Shown: piece by piece, positions 35,124 through 47,510 of the stretch
Numbering within the stretch: position 1 is the stretch's first letter
How the letters are laid out: each line of letters begins with the position of its first letter
From: Neckera pumila
Lineage: Eukaryota > Streptophyta > Bryopsida > Hypnales > Neckeraceae
Assembly: GCA_963969595.1 (NCBI GenBank)
Contig: OZ018408.1
Coordinates: forward strand, 36,394,108 to 36,458,107
Direction: 5' to 3'
Length of the DNA: 64,000 bases
Program-made: the position numbers and the translations under genes
The notes under the pieces: generated by a model
The model's database searches: none
Seen by the model: only the letters and a program-made list of their open reading frames with translations
Told to the model about the DNA's origin: nothing

Positions 35124-38100
35124 CTAAACCTTCTGCTTCTTCCTTAAAAGCTCGTCACTAGGTGCAACCTCTGCTGCAACGCCACCTGCGGCACTGCGTG
35201 TTTCGTTTGCACCATTTTTTTCACCTCGAACCACCTGCAAATTCGTGCAGCAAGTCAAAAATCACAATCACAGTACCGTAGTAGAGCACGTCAGAAACTC
35301 CGCAGAAAGATCATACAGACAAACTAGAAAGTAAATTGGAGAGTTGTCCCTGAGGTTCTAACTATCCTTACATAGCTGCCCCCCGCATCTCTGTACAAGA
35401 CGAGCATATCCCGCTCCTGCAGATTGTGCGCCTTCACAAAATCACCTGCAGCGAGCACAACAGTTTCCCAATAAATGTCATAGACAGCAGCTGTCTGCTA
35501 TGCCAAAGCACTGTAAGTCTCCAGCTTGCAGGGTGGAGAGACTCTTTGCGTCACTCCAAGCACCATTATGTACTGTACAGTACAAGTGCGATTTAAGGAA
35601 GGTGTATAGAGTTCACAGAGATCATTGGGGTAAAAGAGTCAAATCTGCTGTGATCAATATACGCATGAATTCAATTGAAGGCCACTATAAGTGACCCCAA
35701 TTCCACTCGAACATCACTGGCCATAGACATAGAGTCAAGTCATGCTTTCACTACTTGCTAATAAAGAACAACCAAGCGTATGATTAGATGAGATGTTGAT
35801 GATAGCAGGGCCAGTACAGGACACGAATTAGGTCCCCAACGGCTTAAGCATCCTCATATTTGATGCGTGTTTGACGATAGAAAAAAGACGGCACCAAATA
35901 TCCTTTATAAATAGTTTGAAGCAAACAGAAAAATGAATCTCAACAAAACAGCAGAAGGACTTACGGGTATTTTCTAGCAGATACATGCGGCTCTTGTTAT
36001 TCGACCAGAACCTGCCACCGAGCTAGCAGACATGTTACCGTCGGCTCACGACAAACTCTAATTCGGGTCAGCATAAGTGCAAATAGCAACAGGATCAGAA
36101 AATGATAGCTTGAAACTATGCTGCACAATCGACCATCCCAGGACAAGAACCAAATTACTGCACTAAAATGAAAACTTTGGACTCTACCGGTAACGGAATG
36201 TCCAGCATTGGCGAGTATCGAAGTCTGTCATGGTTAACAACACTCCTTCGCTGGCAACTAGAGGCGGCAAATGGGCTTCTGCTTCTTTCTGCGTAGCACA
36301 AGGCAGAATCATTTTAGTCAAAAGTTTAAACGCATGCAGAACAGCAGTATGCCCTTTTGCACCGAAAAGGAAGAGGAATCCTTGAATCAGAAGCTTGACT
36401 ACGGGAACTTGCAGGCAAAAATGGTCCAAAAACGTAGTTACGACATCTATTTCTAAGTCACCTTTGTTTCAAAGACTCTGCATATTACCTCCTCTCAGCT
36501 TCAGGTGATGCTGAACTCGGTATGCTACCGCCACACTCACAAAAAAGTCAGATTGAAAAATACAAAGCATGCTTCCCCAATACTCTGGAAACCACAGATA
36601 AGGTAAAAGGCATTTTTCAATACCTTGGGAAGCACAATGCGCCCAAGACTGCTCACGCCACTAGGACTCAGCTGTTTTGCCAAGAGCAAAATCAAATCGG
36701 TCGTATTAAGCCCCTGTATCGCTTGAAATATGACACGAAAAACGACAGCGTTGGTAAGTGGATAAAGGGAAGAACACACCAAGGCAGGATAAATTATCAT
36801 GCACTTTCCTGACATGTACATTTCTAACTCTTCAACCTGTTTAGCTAGCCAACGAAGCTATGCAAGGTAGCAGCCTCTGCCAAAATCTAGCTTACTTTGG
36901 ACAATGCAAGAAATGGATGAGGAGCGAGGAGATGACAAAAGGCTCATGTGATCTAGAGGTGGCCGCTAATGCGATGATCCACTAATGTAAGGTGTCCATT
37001 GACCATACAGTAAGGGAGAGGCTCCATTGACCATGCAGGTGAACTTTGAACCTTTCCCTCCAACAATTAAGAACTTGCACCATCTAAAGGTTAGCACATT
37101 GATCTTGTGTTAAGCAACAAGACACTAGCAAAGAAAGGAATGCCAATACATCAAGTATTTTCACAATTAGTGAACTCGAAGCTCACCTGTACGGTCAATG
37201 GAGCCTCGAATGTACTGTATGGTTAATGGAGCCTCTACCTTAGATTCCAAAGTCCATGAAATGGAAGAAAATGAAAGCGTACCTGTCCAATAGGAGCAAC
37301 GGCAAGACTCTGGTTAGTTGTAATTTCCAGTCTCCCGCTGCGCACAGCAGCAACGTGAGCAGGTATCACTGTGGAGCGTGGTTGGAGGTGATCACTTCCA
37401 TGTACTCTGCGCCTTCGTATTCGACTCTTCCGAAATGCTCGTGTCATAGCATCACTAGTGTGCACATCCTCCTGCACGGGAGGGCTGAAATACGGAACCC
37501 CCATCATGGACACGTACATCAGTTGCGCGCCCATGGGAAACGGAGCATACCCTGCAAAAGGAGGAGGATACGGGTAACAGAAGTTCGGGAAATAGCCACT
37601 CATGTCAAATCCCATTGAATAAGGCTCTCCTCCATGGACATTGCGAGCCCACTCTTCCTGTCCTCGAACCTGCACATCTGACCGAGCATTCTGTCTCTCC
37701 GACTCTTCAGGAGGGCACTTGTTGTGAGTGCCCTCCTTGGCCTCGCCATAGTCCAAGCAGAACTGCTCCAAACCTCGTGTAAAAGCCTCCGGGTTCACGT
37801 CACCCGGGTCCCGACTCTCTTGAAAGAATTTCACATAGTCACGCACGGCTTTCAGCCCTTTGGTGCCACGACCAAGGCGCTCAATGGCTGCACGCAGAGC
37901 ACTTTCGTTCGCTGTATCCTTTTTCGGTATGTCTCGTAAGTTGCTGTGGATAGAGCACTCAGGAAATGGACTCGTAGCGGCTTCAGATTCCTCCTCATTT
38001 GGGTTTCCAAATCTCGTTGGTAGCCCCACTGCAACGCTGGGGATGCCAGAAGGGTGTGGAGCTTTGCAAAAATTGGATTGATGGGCTTCGTTGCTCTCGC

Positions 38101-38278
38101 TTTCTGCACCTGAATCCTCATTTACTAGCACTGTGGAATGGTCATCCGATGGATCTTCTTGAAGACCGACGCCCCATCCATCGAGGTGGCGACCAACGTC
38201 CCTCATCGTGCCGCATCTAGTCAACAGGAGCTTCACATGCGGCTGAAATGTGTCCTTCCGTTGTGAATCCATGGTCAT
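35124..38278 (-). CDS. ABI3/VP1-like B3-domain transcription factor, copy 2 (AFL-2)
   Basis: Same six-exon structure as copy 1: 38278-37283, 36713-36624, 36288-36188, 36011-35965, 35445-35372 and 35234-35124. All splice sites are kept and exons 2-6 have the same lengths. The product is 472 aa. Exon 1 is 9 nt shorter, removing three residues in the VSVTVGLP region (about residues 82-88 of copy 1). B3 exons 2, 4 and 5 appear to encode identical residues. Exon 3 differs at two sites (TMIDFDSR against TMTDFDTR). Exon 6 differs at a few (NQTCNAA against NETRSAA). The B2-like stretch is more basic (RKSRIRRRRVHG). No stop, frameshift or splice loss is seen, so both copies look functional. Role as in copy 1: nuclear RY-binding regulator, inferred from the B3 family. 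Confidence 0.87.
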
Positions 38279-40140
38279 GTTGTGTACTCGTAAGTGCCTC
38301 CCAGTTCCAGTTGCTTGAATCTACGAAGCACAAAAATATGCACAAAGTTTGAGACAAAGTTGTGCTACGAACAATCTCGTAAGTGCTATGAACCACCACC
38401 GCAGCTCATTGAACTGCATTCAACCTTAATGACAATGCTTACGATTCACTCTTCCCTTTTTGAAGGAAACCGAAAATGCTCACCACACTTGCAGATATGA
38501 TCATACAAGCGAGTTAAAGGAACACTTAGCAACAAATCATCGACATACCAGCAATCCAGTACACTAGAAACTGAACTGAAGCAAAATCTCATATCTTAGG
38601 AAGAGCCAAATCGAGCAGCAGCATCCTTCCTTCATACCAAAACTGCAAAACTCATTGAAATTCACGAAGTGCCCATCCCCAGAATCTGACAAGAAAAAAT
38701 CCAGCCACATCTTCATCTTAGCAGGTAACCACACACCCAGAAGAAGAATCTTCATACATTCATAAAGTACAGCAGAAGACGAAAATTTCCCCAAACATGT
38801 CCCATCGTCTCCAACACTCACATCAGCGTAAGCTCCCACACCAACACTCTAGTACCATTTCTTTTCCAACACGCACTTTCAAGAGCACCGACTCTCTCGA
38901 AACACCCCATAATAATTTTAAAAACACAAGTAAACAAAACCAATAAATCCACCGCCAGCCAAGGGTTTAATCCCAGCACTCCACCTCCCAAAACACACAG
39001 TTCCCAATCATACCCCACCTCGCAACAACGCACGCAAGTCGCAAGAGCAAACGCGGGACCTCTTCAAAACAATAAACTAGAAACCATTCCCACCGATCGG
39101 CACGTTGGCTTCAATTCAAGAAAACACCAACCTTAACAGCAAGAGAAACTTCTCCCAAAACACAAAGGAGACAAGACCTGGAGTGAATGAGCTGCATCCC
39201 TTGCCCAATGGGACACGCAACACGCAAATCGCAAGTGCAAAGGCGGGAGTGACCCCTTCAAACCAAAACTCCCACAAAACCAGAAACCACTCCCACCAAT
39301 CGGCACATTGCCTTCAAGAAAAACACCCACTTTAACAACCAGAACAATCACCAAGAACAGAGAAAAATAATTCTCCAAAAATACAAGGGAGACAAGCCGA
39401 TGAGCTTCAATCACCTGTCAAATGGGTCGTCATGCATGAGTTCCGAAGGAAATTTCAAACTGTGTGTTGCAGCAGTTGGGCGATGGATCTTTTTGAACGA
39501 GAAGTGAGAATTGTATGCAAGAGGTGACTGACTGATCTTTTAGCGAGAGTATAATTTGGAGAGGAAGGACTTTGAGAGCTTTGGAGTTTGGAGCTTGTAA
39601 GCTGTGGAATTTTGGACTGGCAGCACGCTACGGCTGTGCATGGTCACAGTTGTGTTGGCCACAGTAGGGTTGGCCACATTGGAAAGCTTATGACTCAAGA
39701 GAGATCATGCATTCGAACATGGCGGCCATGTGGCGACGGCCAACTGCACTGGAGGGCCGCACTGCAGGCAGCCTTGGTCGTAGCCGGAGGCGCGGAATTC
39801 GTAGAATTGACAGAGTGCGCATCTCTGCGGCTTCTTCAACGGACGCGGACGGACGGGATTACGGCAGGGGAGGTTCTACTGAAAGTTAGCTGGGAGAAAC
39901 GCCGGGAACGGACGCGGACGGACGGGATTACGGCAGGAGGTTCTACTGAAAGTTAGCTGGGAGAAACGCCGGGAACGGACGCGGGATGACGCCAGTAAGG
40001 AGGGACCCAGACGCAGACGCAGACGCAGACGCGGACTGACGGCGTCGTGTGTTTGTTGCGGGTCCGTCAGTTCATTCATTTGGGTCGTTGTGGACCGCGG
40101 TTATGGGTCTTGCGGACTCTGACTGCTGCATGTGTCAATG
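38279..40140 (-). promoter_or_regulatory. 5' leader and promoter region of AFL-2
   Basis: Collinear with 15925-17370 but carries an extra block around 39140-39420 that repeats the preceding leader segment, and tandem repeats near 39841-40036. RY words remain at 39431-39438 (CATGCATG), 39637, 39706 and 40127. Two of the six in copy 1 are lost. Confidence 0.5.
39841..40036. repeat. 67-69-bp GC-rich tandem repeat plus (GACGCA)n
   Basis: Units at 39841-39909 and 39910-39976, with a partial third start GGACGCGG at 39977. Both contain GGACGCGGACGGACGGGATT. About 30 bp further on, CAGACG-type hexamers repeat about five times (40008-40036). Copy 1 lacks this expansion. Confidence 0.85.
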
Positions 40141-40545
40141 AGAAAGTTTGAATTCGTCCTCTTCTCTATTCTATCTATCGAAGGTAAACCACCCCATTAC
40201 AGGCAGAAATACTTTTTTACCCTCATTGTTGAAGTGCTTTAACTTTTGTCTCACGTGACAAAAAATGTGAGAAATAGCAAGAACAATTGAAATTGTATTT
40301 TTTTGACAAAGTATGAATTTGTTATGAGTTTTTGAAGAGTTCTATCTAATTAATCCTAAAGAGTCTCCAAACTACCCCTAAACCAACAAAAAGTGTATCC
40401 ATAATGGTCATCTTACTCACCTAAATCTATTACAATGTTTCCACAAAATAAAGGCCTAAAAAAGTCACTTCTTGTAACAGGTTTACACTCAAAAAGTGGA
40501 AGTTTCTATTGAAGTCACTGATCATTCTATTATCATCACCTAAGA

Positions 40546-41124
40546 TTTGTTCTTTGTAGCCTATTTTCTTAAAACATTCAATCTCTACTAGTATTGATGA
40601 AAGCTTTGTGTAGATTTTGGATATACATATTTTTATCACTTTGAAAGTTCATCTTTTATTAATAATAGTAGCACAATAGATTGTTGCAATATTTGCAACC
40701 ACAATCCCTTTTAAAAAGAATTGAATTTTCTCTTTAGTTTTCAAAATTAGATTTTAAATGCAAGAATGTTTTGAATTTTGAATGAAAATATTTAAAGATG
40801 AATATGTAGACATTTGAATGGATGAAACTATAAATGCAAATCGTAACACCGTGCACTTATTATAATACTAGGAAGACGATTTCCAATAATTGAATTGTAT
40901 GAGAATCTAAGATCTCATTTTGATTATTGACCAATCCTAACAATCAAAATTACAATTGAGTAATAGGAATAATATTCATTGACAAACCTTTATTTAAAAA
41001 TACTTATTTCTTTAAAAACTGAAGGTTGGTTCAAATCTTCAAAATTTTGAAGACTTATCATACAAACTTTGAAGAATAATTTGATGGATTTGAAACAAAA
41101 ATTGTAACCATGATCTATAGGTAA
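40546..41124. other. AT-rich intergenic DNA
   Basis: No gene or repeat was recognised. The single short reverse frame near 40430-40639 is not protein-like. Confidence 0.5.
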
Positions 41125-41133
41125 TATCCACAT

Positions 41134-41698
41134 CTTGGGGAAGGCACTTGGTTCTACTACTACAAATTATGTGCGAACAAGTGGTTTCTAGTAAACTATA
41201 ATTTCAATCTAAAATTTTGAGCATTGTTTGGTAATGACTATAGGTTTCTATTGCCAAAATTTCCAATTCAAATGAAATATGGAATGATTTCTAGAAGAGG
41301 TTGAAAATGAACCTAAAATGGCATATTTTTCAACTCAAATATTTATAGAGAACACATTTAGATGACCGTTGCATCAATATTCAATTCAAAATGAGCTTTC
41401 AATAGAGAGTTATTTTTAGGAATTTTTTGTTCATTTTTTAGACAATTTTTTAGGATATAATATAGGGGTGTGAAAGTTATTTTTCAATTCTGCAGTGTAT
41501 CTACTTACTTCAAAAATTTGTAACTAATTATCATTAGCAAATAAAAATATGAATAATTCAAAACATAAACTTTCAAATTAGGAAAATATATTCATATTTT
41601 TTTTGTTTTCATTTATTTAAATTTTAGGATATAATATAGGGGGTACAAAGTTTTGGTCGCACGTAGTTTGGATTAGATACACTAAGTGCACCCTTTGT
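41134..41698. mobile_element. Mutator-like MITE, copy 1 (565 bp)
   Basis: About 94% identical by eye to 50450-51014 and the same length. Ends GGGGAAGGCACTTGGT and ACTAAGTGCACCC are inverted. The flanks TATCCACAT (41125-41133) and GACCCACAT (41699-41707) match at 7 of 9 positions. A 9-bp duplication points to the Mutator superfamily. No ORF. Confidence 0.8.
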
Positions 41699-42059
41699 GA
41701 CCCACATGGTTAAGTTTAATGTTGTACTAATCAATATTTTCCAATAAAATTCAAGACAAAATTTAAAATTCCTTCTAAAATTGATTGTAGTTTAAATTTA
41801 TGTACAAACATTTGTAAGAACTAAGGTGTCATGGTCTTGAAAATCTAATAAACCCATCTCGGAAAGGTCAAAAGATAAATGATTTTTAAAATTAGGAAAA
41901 CATAAACTTCTTTGGCCATGTAAGATTCTAATTGGATTTTGCATCTACAAAGAAAGGCATAGACCTTGATCTAACTGTAAACCCCACTTAGACTACAATC
42001 TATTCAATGCCCAATCATCTCTTCAGAAACTTGAGTGAATCTTGGTTCAATCTTGGTAT

Positions 42060-42334
42060 CATTAGGAAAAGTTTCAGCCCTTGAAGGGGCCACAAGTTTT
42101 GCACCCCCGAGGTGCAATTAGGGAAAAAATTAGAAATAAAAAATTACTTTTTATTTTAAAAAAGTTGGATGCTGACATGGCACTATTGGTGCCACGTCAG
42201 CACCATGTCAGATTTTTTATTATTTTAATATTTTTTTAATAAAAAAATATTTTTTTATTTTTCTGTAATTGCATTGCGAGGTGCCGAAAATCAAAAACTT
42301 GCAGCGCCTTGCAGGGTTTAGAATTCTTGTAATG
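42060..42334. mobile_element. 275-bp palindromic MITE, copy 1
   Basis: Inverse-orientation relative of 52455-52731. The ends read CATTAGGAAAAGTTTCAGCC and TTTAGAATTCTTGTAATG, a loose inverted repeat. The middle holds a palindrome around GCTGACATGGCAC and GTGCCACGTCAGC. The target duplication is not clear. Confidence 0.7.
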
Positions 42335-42672
42335 AAACCACCTCTAATTTTGCTTGCAATTAATAGTGAAGTTTATAGTTTTTTTTATATAAATAGACTA
42401 AATAATATGAATGGCCCTAAGAATCTTGTGAAAAGCTAAACCCAAAAAGATGCAATCTAAAAGTCACACTTCTAATCAAAAGTCTACACCAACTTTGCTA
42501 GTTACTACTACTATATTTGTTAAGCCACTATCATTAATTGCCATTTGCTAAATCTAATGCTATCAAAGAAAATCCTTTTAAATTTTCCTTTCCACACTAT
42601 GATTAATAAAAATGGTCATATTTAAATCATGAATCATTCCATAATATAATTTAGTCAAAATGATCATGTTTA

Positions 42673-44056
42673 CAGTGAGTGACGAAACCGAGTACTTTTG
42701 TGAAACGTTTTCATTCAAACAACCATACCATAAGCATCAATGGTTAAAACCCAAAAGTGTACACATGAAAGTTGTAGAGCATGACATACAACATGTTACC
42801 ATGGAAGTTTAAAGAAAAAATGAGTTGTGATTTGAAAGAAAATTAATTCCAAAGTTTGCTATGTCAAAAACTCGGTTTTGTTCAACATAGTTAGGCTTTA
42901 CTTTATCTTTTGTCAATTTTTTTTTAAAACTCCTAAAAAACTTTTTGTACCTTAGCATGTTGGTATACATCATTTTTGATTGTTCTATACAAAAATTGAA
43001 GGACTTTCACATTTATAGAATTTAAAATATCAACAATTTAACAAACATGCAAATGATGTTGGTTCTCACAAAATTTGAGTTTTTTTTGTGGAATTCAAAG
43101 CATGGGATTGCATTAGCCATGGTAAAGAGAGTATAGGTTGCAAAATAGACCACTTTTATATCTAAATGTCCTTGTATATAAAATATTTGTTGAATTGGGC
43201 AATGTGTACAATTTATATTTTACAATTGTATAATGCATTTTTAATTTCAACTTTTGTGTTCAAAGACTAGAGTTTATGATGCATATAAATCATCCAAAAA
43301 AATTCCAAAAATTCCGTCATCATTGTCTGTATTATCCAAAAACAACTAATTTTCAAAAATTACACTGACATTCAAAATATTAGCTGTTTTTGGATAATAC
43401 AGACAATGATGACGGAATTTTTGGAATTTTTTTGGATGATTTATATGCATCATAAACTCTAGTCTTTGAACACAAAAGTTGAAATTAAAAATGCATTATA
43501 CAATTGTAAAATATAAATTGTACACATTGCCCAATTCAACAAATATTTTATATACAAGGACATTTAGATATAAAAGTGGTCTATTTTGCAACCTATACTC
43601 TCTTTACCATGGCTAATGCAATCCCATGCTTTGAATTCCACAAAAAAAACTCAAATTTTGTGAGAACCAACATCATTTGCATGTTTGTTAAATTGTTGAT
43701 ATTTTAAATTCTATAAATGTGAAAGTCCTTCAATTTTTGTATAGAACAATCAAAAATGATGTATACCAACATGCTAAGGTACAAAAAGTTTTTTAGGAGT
43801 TTTAAAAAAAAATTGACAAAAGATAAAGTAAAGCCTAACTATGTTGAACAAAACCGAGTTTTTGACATAGCAAACTTTGGAATTAATTTTCTTTCAAATC
43901 ACAACTCATTTTTTCTTTAAACTTCCATGGTAACATGTTGTATGTCATGCTCTACAACTTTCATGTGTACACTTTTGGGTTTTAACCATTGATGCTTATG
44001 GTATGGTTGTTTGAATGAAAACGTTTCACAAAAGTACTCGGTTTCGTCACTCACTG
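42673..44056. mobile_element. near-perfect 1384-bp hairpin element flanked by TA
   Basis: The arms 42673-43350 and 43379-44056 (678 bp each) are inverse copies, with one mismatch seen near the centre. The loop is only 28 bp. Termini are CAGTGAGTGACGAAACCGAG, with TA on both sides (42671-42672, 44057-44058). The neighbouring diverged repeat at 44165-44290 supplies the empty site, GATAATTCTTAAATCATAAATC, with one TA. TACAGTG termini and a TA duplication fit Tc1/mariner. No transposase. The arm identity implies a very recent origin or ongoing correction. Confidence 0.93.
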
Positions 44057-44290
44057 TAAGTCATAAATCTCTCTTTTTCAAATGATTAACTCTAAAAGAG
44101 TAGAAGGACACTGTGGACACTAATTGTCCGACAGAAATCCTATATAGGAAAAAACTTTCCACAATATGATTAATGAAAATGGTCATATTTAAATCACAAA
44201 TCATTCCACAATATGATTTAGTCAAAATGATAATTCTTAAATCATAAATCAATCTTCCTCGAAATGATTTTAACCCTGAAAGGACACTAT
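44057..44290. repeat. short tandem repeat split by the hairpin element
   Basis: The words AATGGTCATATTTAAATCA and TTAGTCAAAATGAT occur both left (42611-42670) and right (44177-44232) of the hairpin. The sequence after its right end (TAAGTCATAAATC) matches 44238-44250. This is an old duplication of about 130-200 bp into which the hairpin jumped. Confidence 0.75.
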
Positions 44291-45919
44291 GGACACTAAT
44301 TGTCTAATGGATGACAAAGAATCTTTCTATACAGGATAAAATTGCAAAAATTTATCCTTGGAATTTTGTGAGAAATTGGGGAGATCTTACACAGTAGTTT
44401 GACCTCCAATGAGTGCTCTTGATTTTCTTTTAAGCAAATAATTCACACCGTACACAAAAAGATGATTTGAGGGTGACCAGCCGAAAGTTTTAGGGTTAAG
44501 TTCACCTTGGAAGAGTTCTAATTCCGGAAATCACTGAGGAACGCTCCAGCATACAAGCTTTGCCCACATGGTTGAGCCATCCGAAGAAGTTTTTTTTTTA
44601 ACTAAGTAGGGTTCATCCGGTTGGTAGTAATTGGTGACTTGGGCCTACAGCTTTTGGCTTTTAGCTTTACTCTGTTGCTTTTCTCTTCCTTTTGGCTGGT
44701 ACCCTCCTTGCTTCTCTTGCCCCTGCTTTTAAAAAAAAAGAAAAAAGAATAGAAAGTACTGAAAAAAGCTCCAGAAAATGTAAAAAAGTCCGCCGAGGGT
44801 GTTTCCTATGGTTATGTGTACTGTTTCCCCTATCAATGGAAATTGTCCATGTGTTTCAAGAAAAAAATAAAAATTCATCCACATGAATTCGGCGTTCATT
44901 TGTTCAAGACACCAGGCAACATCCTGAATTGAAAGTCTCCATTCATTCTCACCAAAAAACATCACTGTCCACAAGCAGTGGATACTCCCATTATCCCGAT
45001 TCACAAATGGAAACAGACAAGTAATCTCATTTCAGCACGCGAGCATACTCCACAACAATCTGCTGCACTAGCTAGTGTTAGAACTATTCTATCAGGAATG
45101 GATGATGCAATCGGTTTCTTCCACAATGGCAATTTAGCGTGCACTTCTACCGAGTTGCTATTGAATGGAAATCTTCCACGGCGCTCTGCTCATCGCCAAT
45201 TGTTAACTGAATGGACGTGGGAATATGATGCGTAGAAGGTAGTGGAAAATTTTGTGCATTTCAAATGTGTGCGCGTACAGCTTTTGATGGATTCTGTCAG
45301 AATTGTAACTCTGGGTACATAAACCAAATTAAATGTGAATCTCTCGCCATTTCAACGTAGACTATTCCAGTGCTGTGGAAACGCTGTAGACAACCCATTC
45401 CCATTCAAGGTGAGTGACCAGACATCTCGTCGAGACATGGTTGCACAACTTGTCGCTGCATAAATTGCCAAATAATGTATGAATTGCTGTAAGTGACAGG
45501 AGAGAGTAAACGCTGCGATTCTATGTGGAGTCAACATGTCCACCGTGCTACTCATGAGGTCCACAAACTGTCAAGTAAAGATTTCAACGGATGACAAGAT
45601 TCAGGATCATACATAAAGTGGCGATAATGCAATAGACATTCAATGATGAAATGGTGTTCAGGTAAGGCATAAGAGAAATCCCTTCCGCATGCTTTGAAAT
45701 TCGAAAACTGCAAGTAAGCGTAATTCATCACTTGGATAAGGAAGAGTTCCCGAAACCCAACAGACAGCGGGTGGCACATCATCAGAAAGGACGAGAGAAT
45801 GCCAACCAAAGAGAATGTTAAAACTCACATTTTTATTACCCTGCCTATCATACAATGCACTCAAGGCACATCTAGGACACAGTGCTGGCTGGCGTCATAA
45901 GCTCGACAAATTCAACTCT
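44291..45919. other. intergenic DNA downstream of RbcS-1
   Basis: No further gene is supported. The part nearest 45919 must include the RbcS-1 3' UTR, which runs towards lower coordinates. Short frames on both strands are not protein-like. Confidence 0.5.
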
Positions 45920-46628
45920 TCACGGCTTGGCGACCAAGAAGCCGCAGATCTGCACCTGCCTCACATTGTCGAAGCCCAGAACGCGCACATAGCAGTTCGG
46001 GTACTCCTTCTTGCACTCACCAACCTCGCGCAGCACCTGCGACGAGTCATTGCACCCGAACATGGGCAGCTTCCACATGGTCCAGTAGCGACCATCGTAG
46101 TACCCGGGGCTCCGGTTGTTGACGCGGCTCGCACCGTCGGGGTTCTGCGCACAAATTCACACAAACCCACAACAATCAAACACAACCACCCGCATTGCGA
46201 CCCACAACTCACCAACGCACACAATCTCATACCACATACGACGTACAAACGCACAAACAATTGCAACCCAATTGGTGGGGGTGGGGGAAGGAATTCCGCT
46301 TCCTTACAATGTCGAACTCGAGGCACGGGATGAGCTTCTGCCGAATCATGTAATCCACCTGCTTGGCGATCTGGTCGTCGTTGAGGTCGGGCAAGTACGA
46401 GAACGTCTCGAACTTGGTCTGGCCCATGGGGTTCCACACCTGCATGCAGTTGACGCGGCTGCCGTTCTGGACGAAGCCCGCCTTGGAGCTCTTGGACGCG
46501 AACAAGCCATTGCTCTTCAGTCCGGAGAACGCCTTGACGGAGCTCGACTCCGAGGTCGACACCGAGTTCGAAGTCGCAGCAAAAGCCGCCGGGGCCACTG
46601 CCGCGGAAGCAGCAACGAGGGACGCCAT
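45920..46628 (-). CDS. rbcS: Rubisco small subunit precursor, RbcS-1
   Basis: Exon 1 is 46628-46308, the intron 46307-46145 (163 bp, GTAAGG...GCGCAG) and exon 2 is 46144-45920. The product has 181 aa. Residues 1-61 form a Ser/Ala-rich chloroplast transit peptide ending GSRVNC. The mature 120-aa subunit starts MQVWNPMGQ and keeps the RbcS hallmarks [31 protein letters not shown] and [12 protein letters not shown]. It assembles with the large subunit into the L8S8 carbon-fixing enzyme in the stroma. The only intron falls after residue 46 of the mature chain (CLEFDI|NPDG), close to a known RbcS intron site; the early intron near MQVW of many seed plants is absent. Coding and intron sequence match RbcS-2 (57433-58141), but the flanks do not. 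Confidence 0.96.
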
Positions 46629-47225
46629 GGCGAGGAGGCTATGAGAGGCAGAACTGGCAGGCAGGCAGGCAGGCTAATTGTTGGCGAAGGTAACAGCAAC
46701 TGAACGGAACGTGGAAGAGATGGGGTGGCGAGGTGGGTTAAGAAGGCAAAGTGCGAAGCAAGGGCAACCACACACCGTTGCGGATTGGATGGAGTGCCGG
46801 GGAAGGAGAGTGGATAACGCTGCAGGCAGCTGGGTGGCTGGCTGGCGTGGGGTTGCCAAGCGTTGTGCGAGGGATCTTTTGCTTCATGGAAAAAGGAAAG
46901 GTAAGGTAAAGGGGCCGGGGAGGGCAGGCAGGGACGGACGGACGCCCGCCCGCTTCCACTCCTCCAGACGAGGAAGCCGAAGGGAAGTCCAGTTGAAGGC
47001 CCGTCAGCGAATTTGCATGACGAGGGTGGAGGCGCATGACGAGGGTGGAGGCGAATGGGAGGGCGGGGCCGGCTTCGGGGAAGGGAGATGCGGCACCGTC
47101 CGTGAGACGGATCGCACTATCGCAGGGCTACTCTTTGGTCAGCAACTCGGCCTTCTCCCCGCCAGTGCTTTTGTAGTGCATAATGCACAATTGTTCGCCA
47201 ATTGGCTACAAGCAAAAAGATGTTA
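46629..47225 (-). promoter_or_regulatory. GC-rich promoter and leader of RbcS-1
   Basis: Read on the minus strand, ATCCAATC (46790-46783) lies about 155 bp before the ATG, matching the distance of the same word upstream of RbcS-2. A GGATAA (I-box-like) word is at 46813 on the plus strand. The first 50 bases before ATG contain repeated GCCT units. No plain TATA box is seen. Beyond 47050 the DNA returns to AT-rich repeats. Confidence 0.5.
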
Positions 47226-47343
47226 GCTGTTTTTTGTAAAGGAAATTTTTCTTTTTTGGAGGTTGACATGGTCAAGACCAATAGCCAAAATTTACCTAGG
47301 TATCATCTAGTTTTTGTATAGATATCACCAAGTATCACCCCAA

Positions 47344-47344
<1 letters not shown>

Positions 47345-47387
<43 letters not shown>

Positions 47388-47510
47388 GTAGATAGGTAGA
47401 TAGGTAGATAGGTAGATAGGTAGATAGGTAGATAGGTAGATAGGTAGATAGGTAGATAGGTAGATAGGTAGATAGGTAGATAGGTAGATAGGTAGATAGA
47501 TAGATAGGTA
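47345..47510. repeat. (TAGA)n/(TAGATAGG)n microsatellite
   Basis: About 40 bp of GATA units are followed by alternating TAGA and TAGG, then TAGA again. The long [14 protein letters not shown] frames on the minus strand are translations of this repeat, not genes. Confidence 0.97.

Larger units (their letters stand above)
21420..40545. repeat. segment B of the segmental duplication (contains AFL-2)
   Basis: Direct copy of segment A (7655-19015), about 19.1 kb. The extra length comes from insertions relative to A at roughly 22108-24175, 24300-24595, 25193-25750, 25875-26166, 29128-31180, 31265-32315 and 32967-34138, many of them recognisable elements. Apart from AFL-2 it has no supported gene. 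Confidence 0.85.

Noticed and set aside
45815..46771. Several long open frames on the plus strand over RbcS-1, mirrored on the minus strand at RbcS-2
   Set aside because: They are antisense or out-of-frame shadows of the GC-rich RbcS coding sequence. The sense product is unambiguous.
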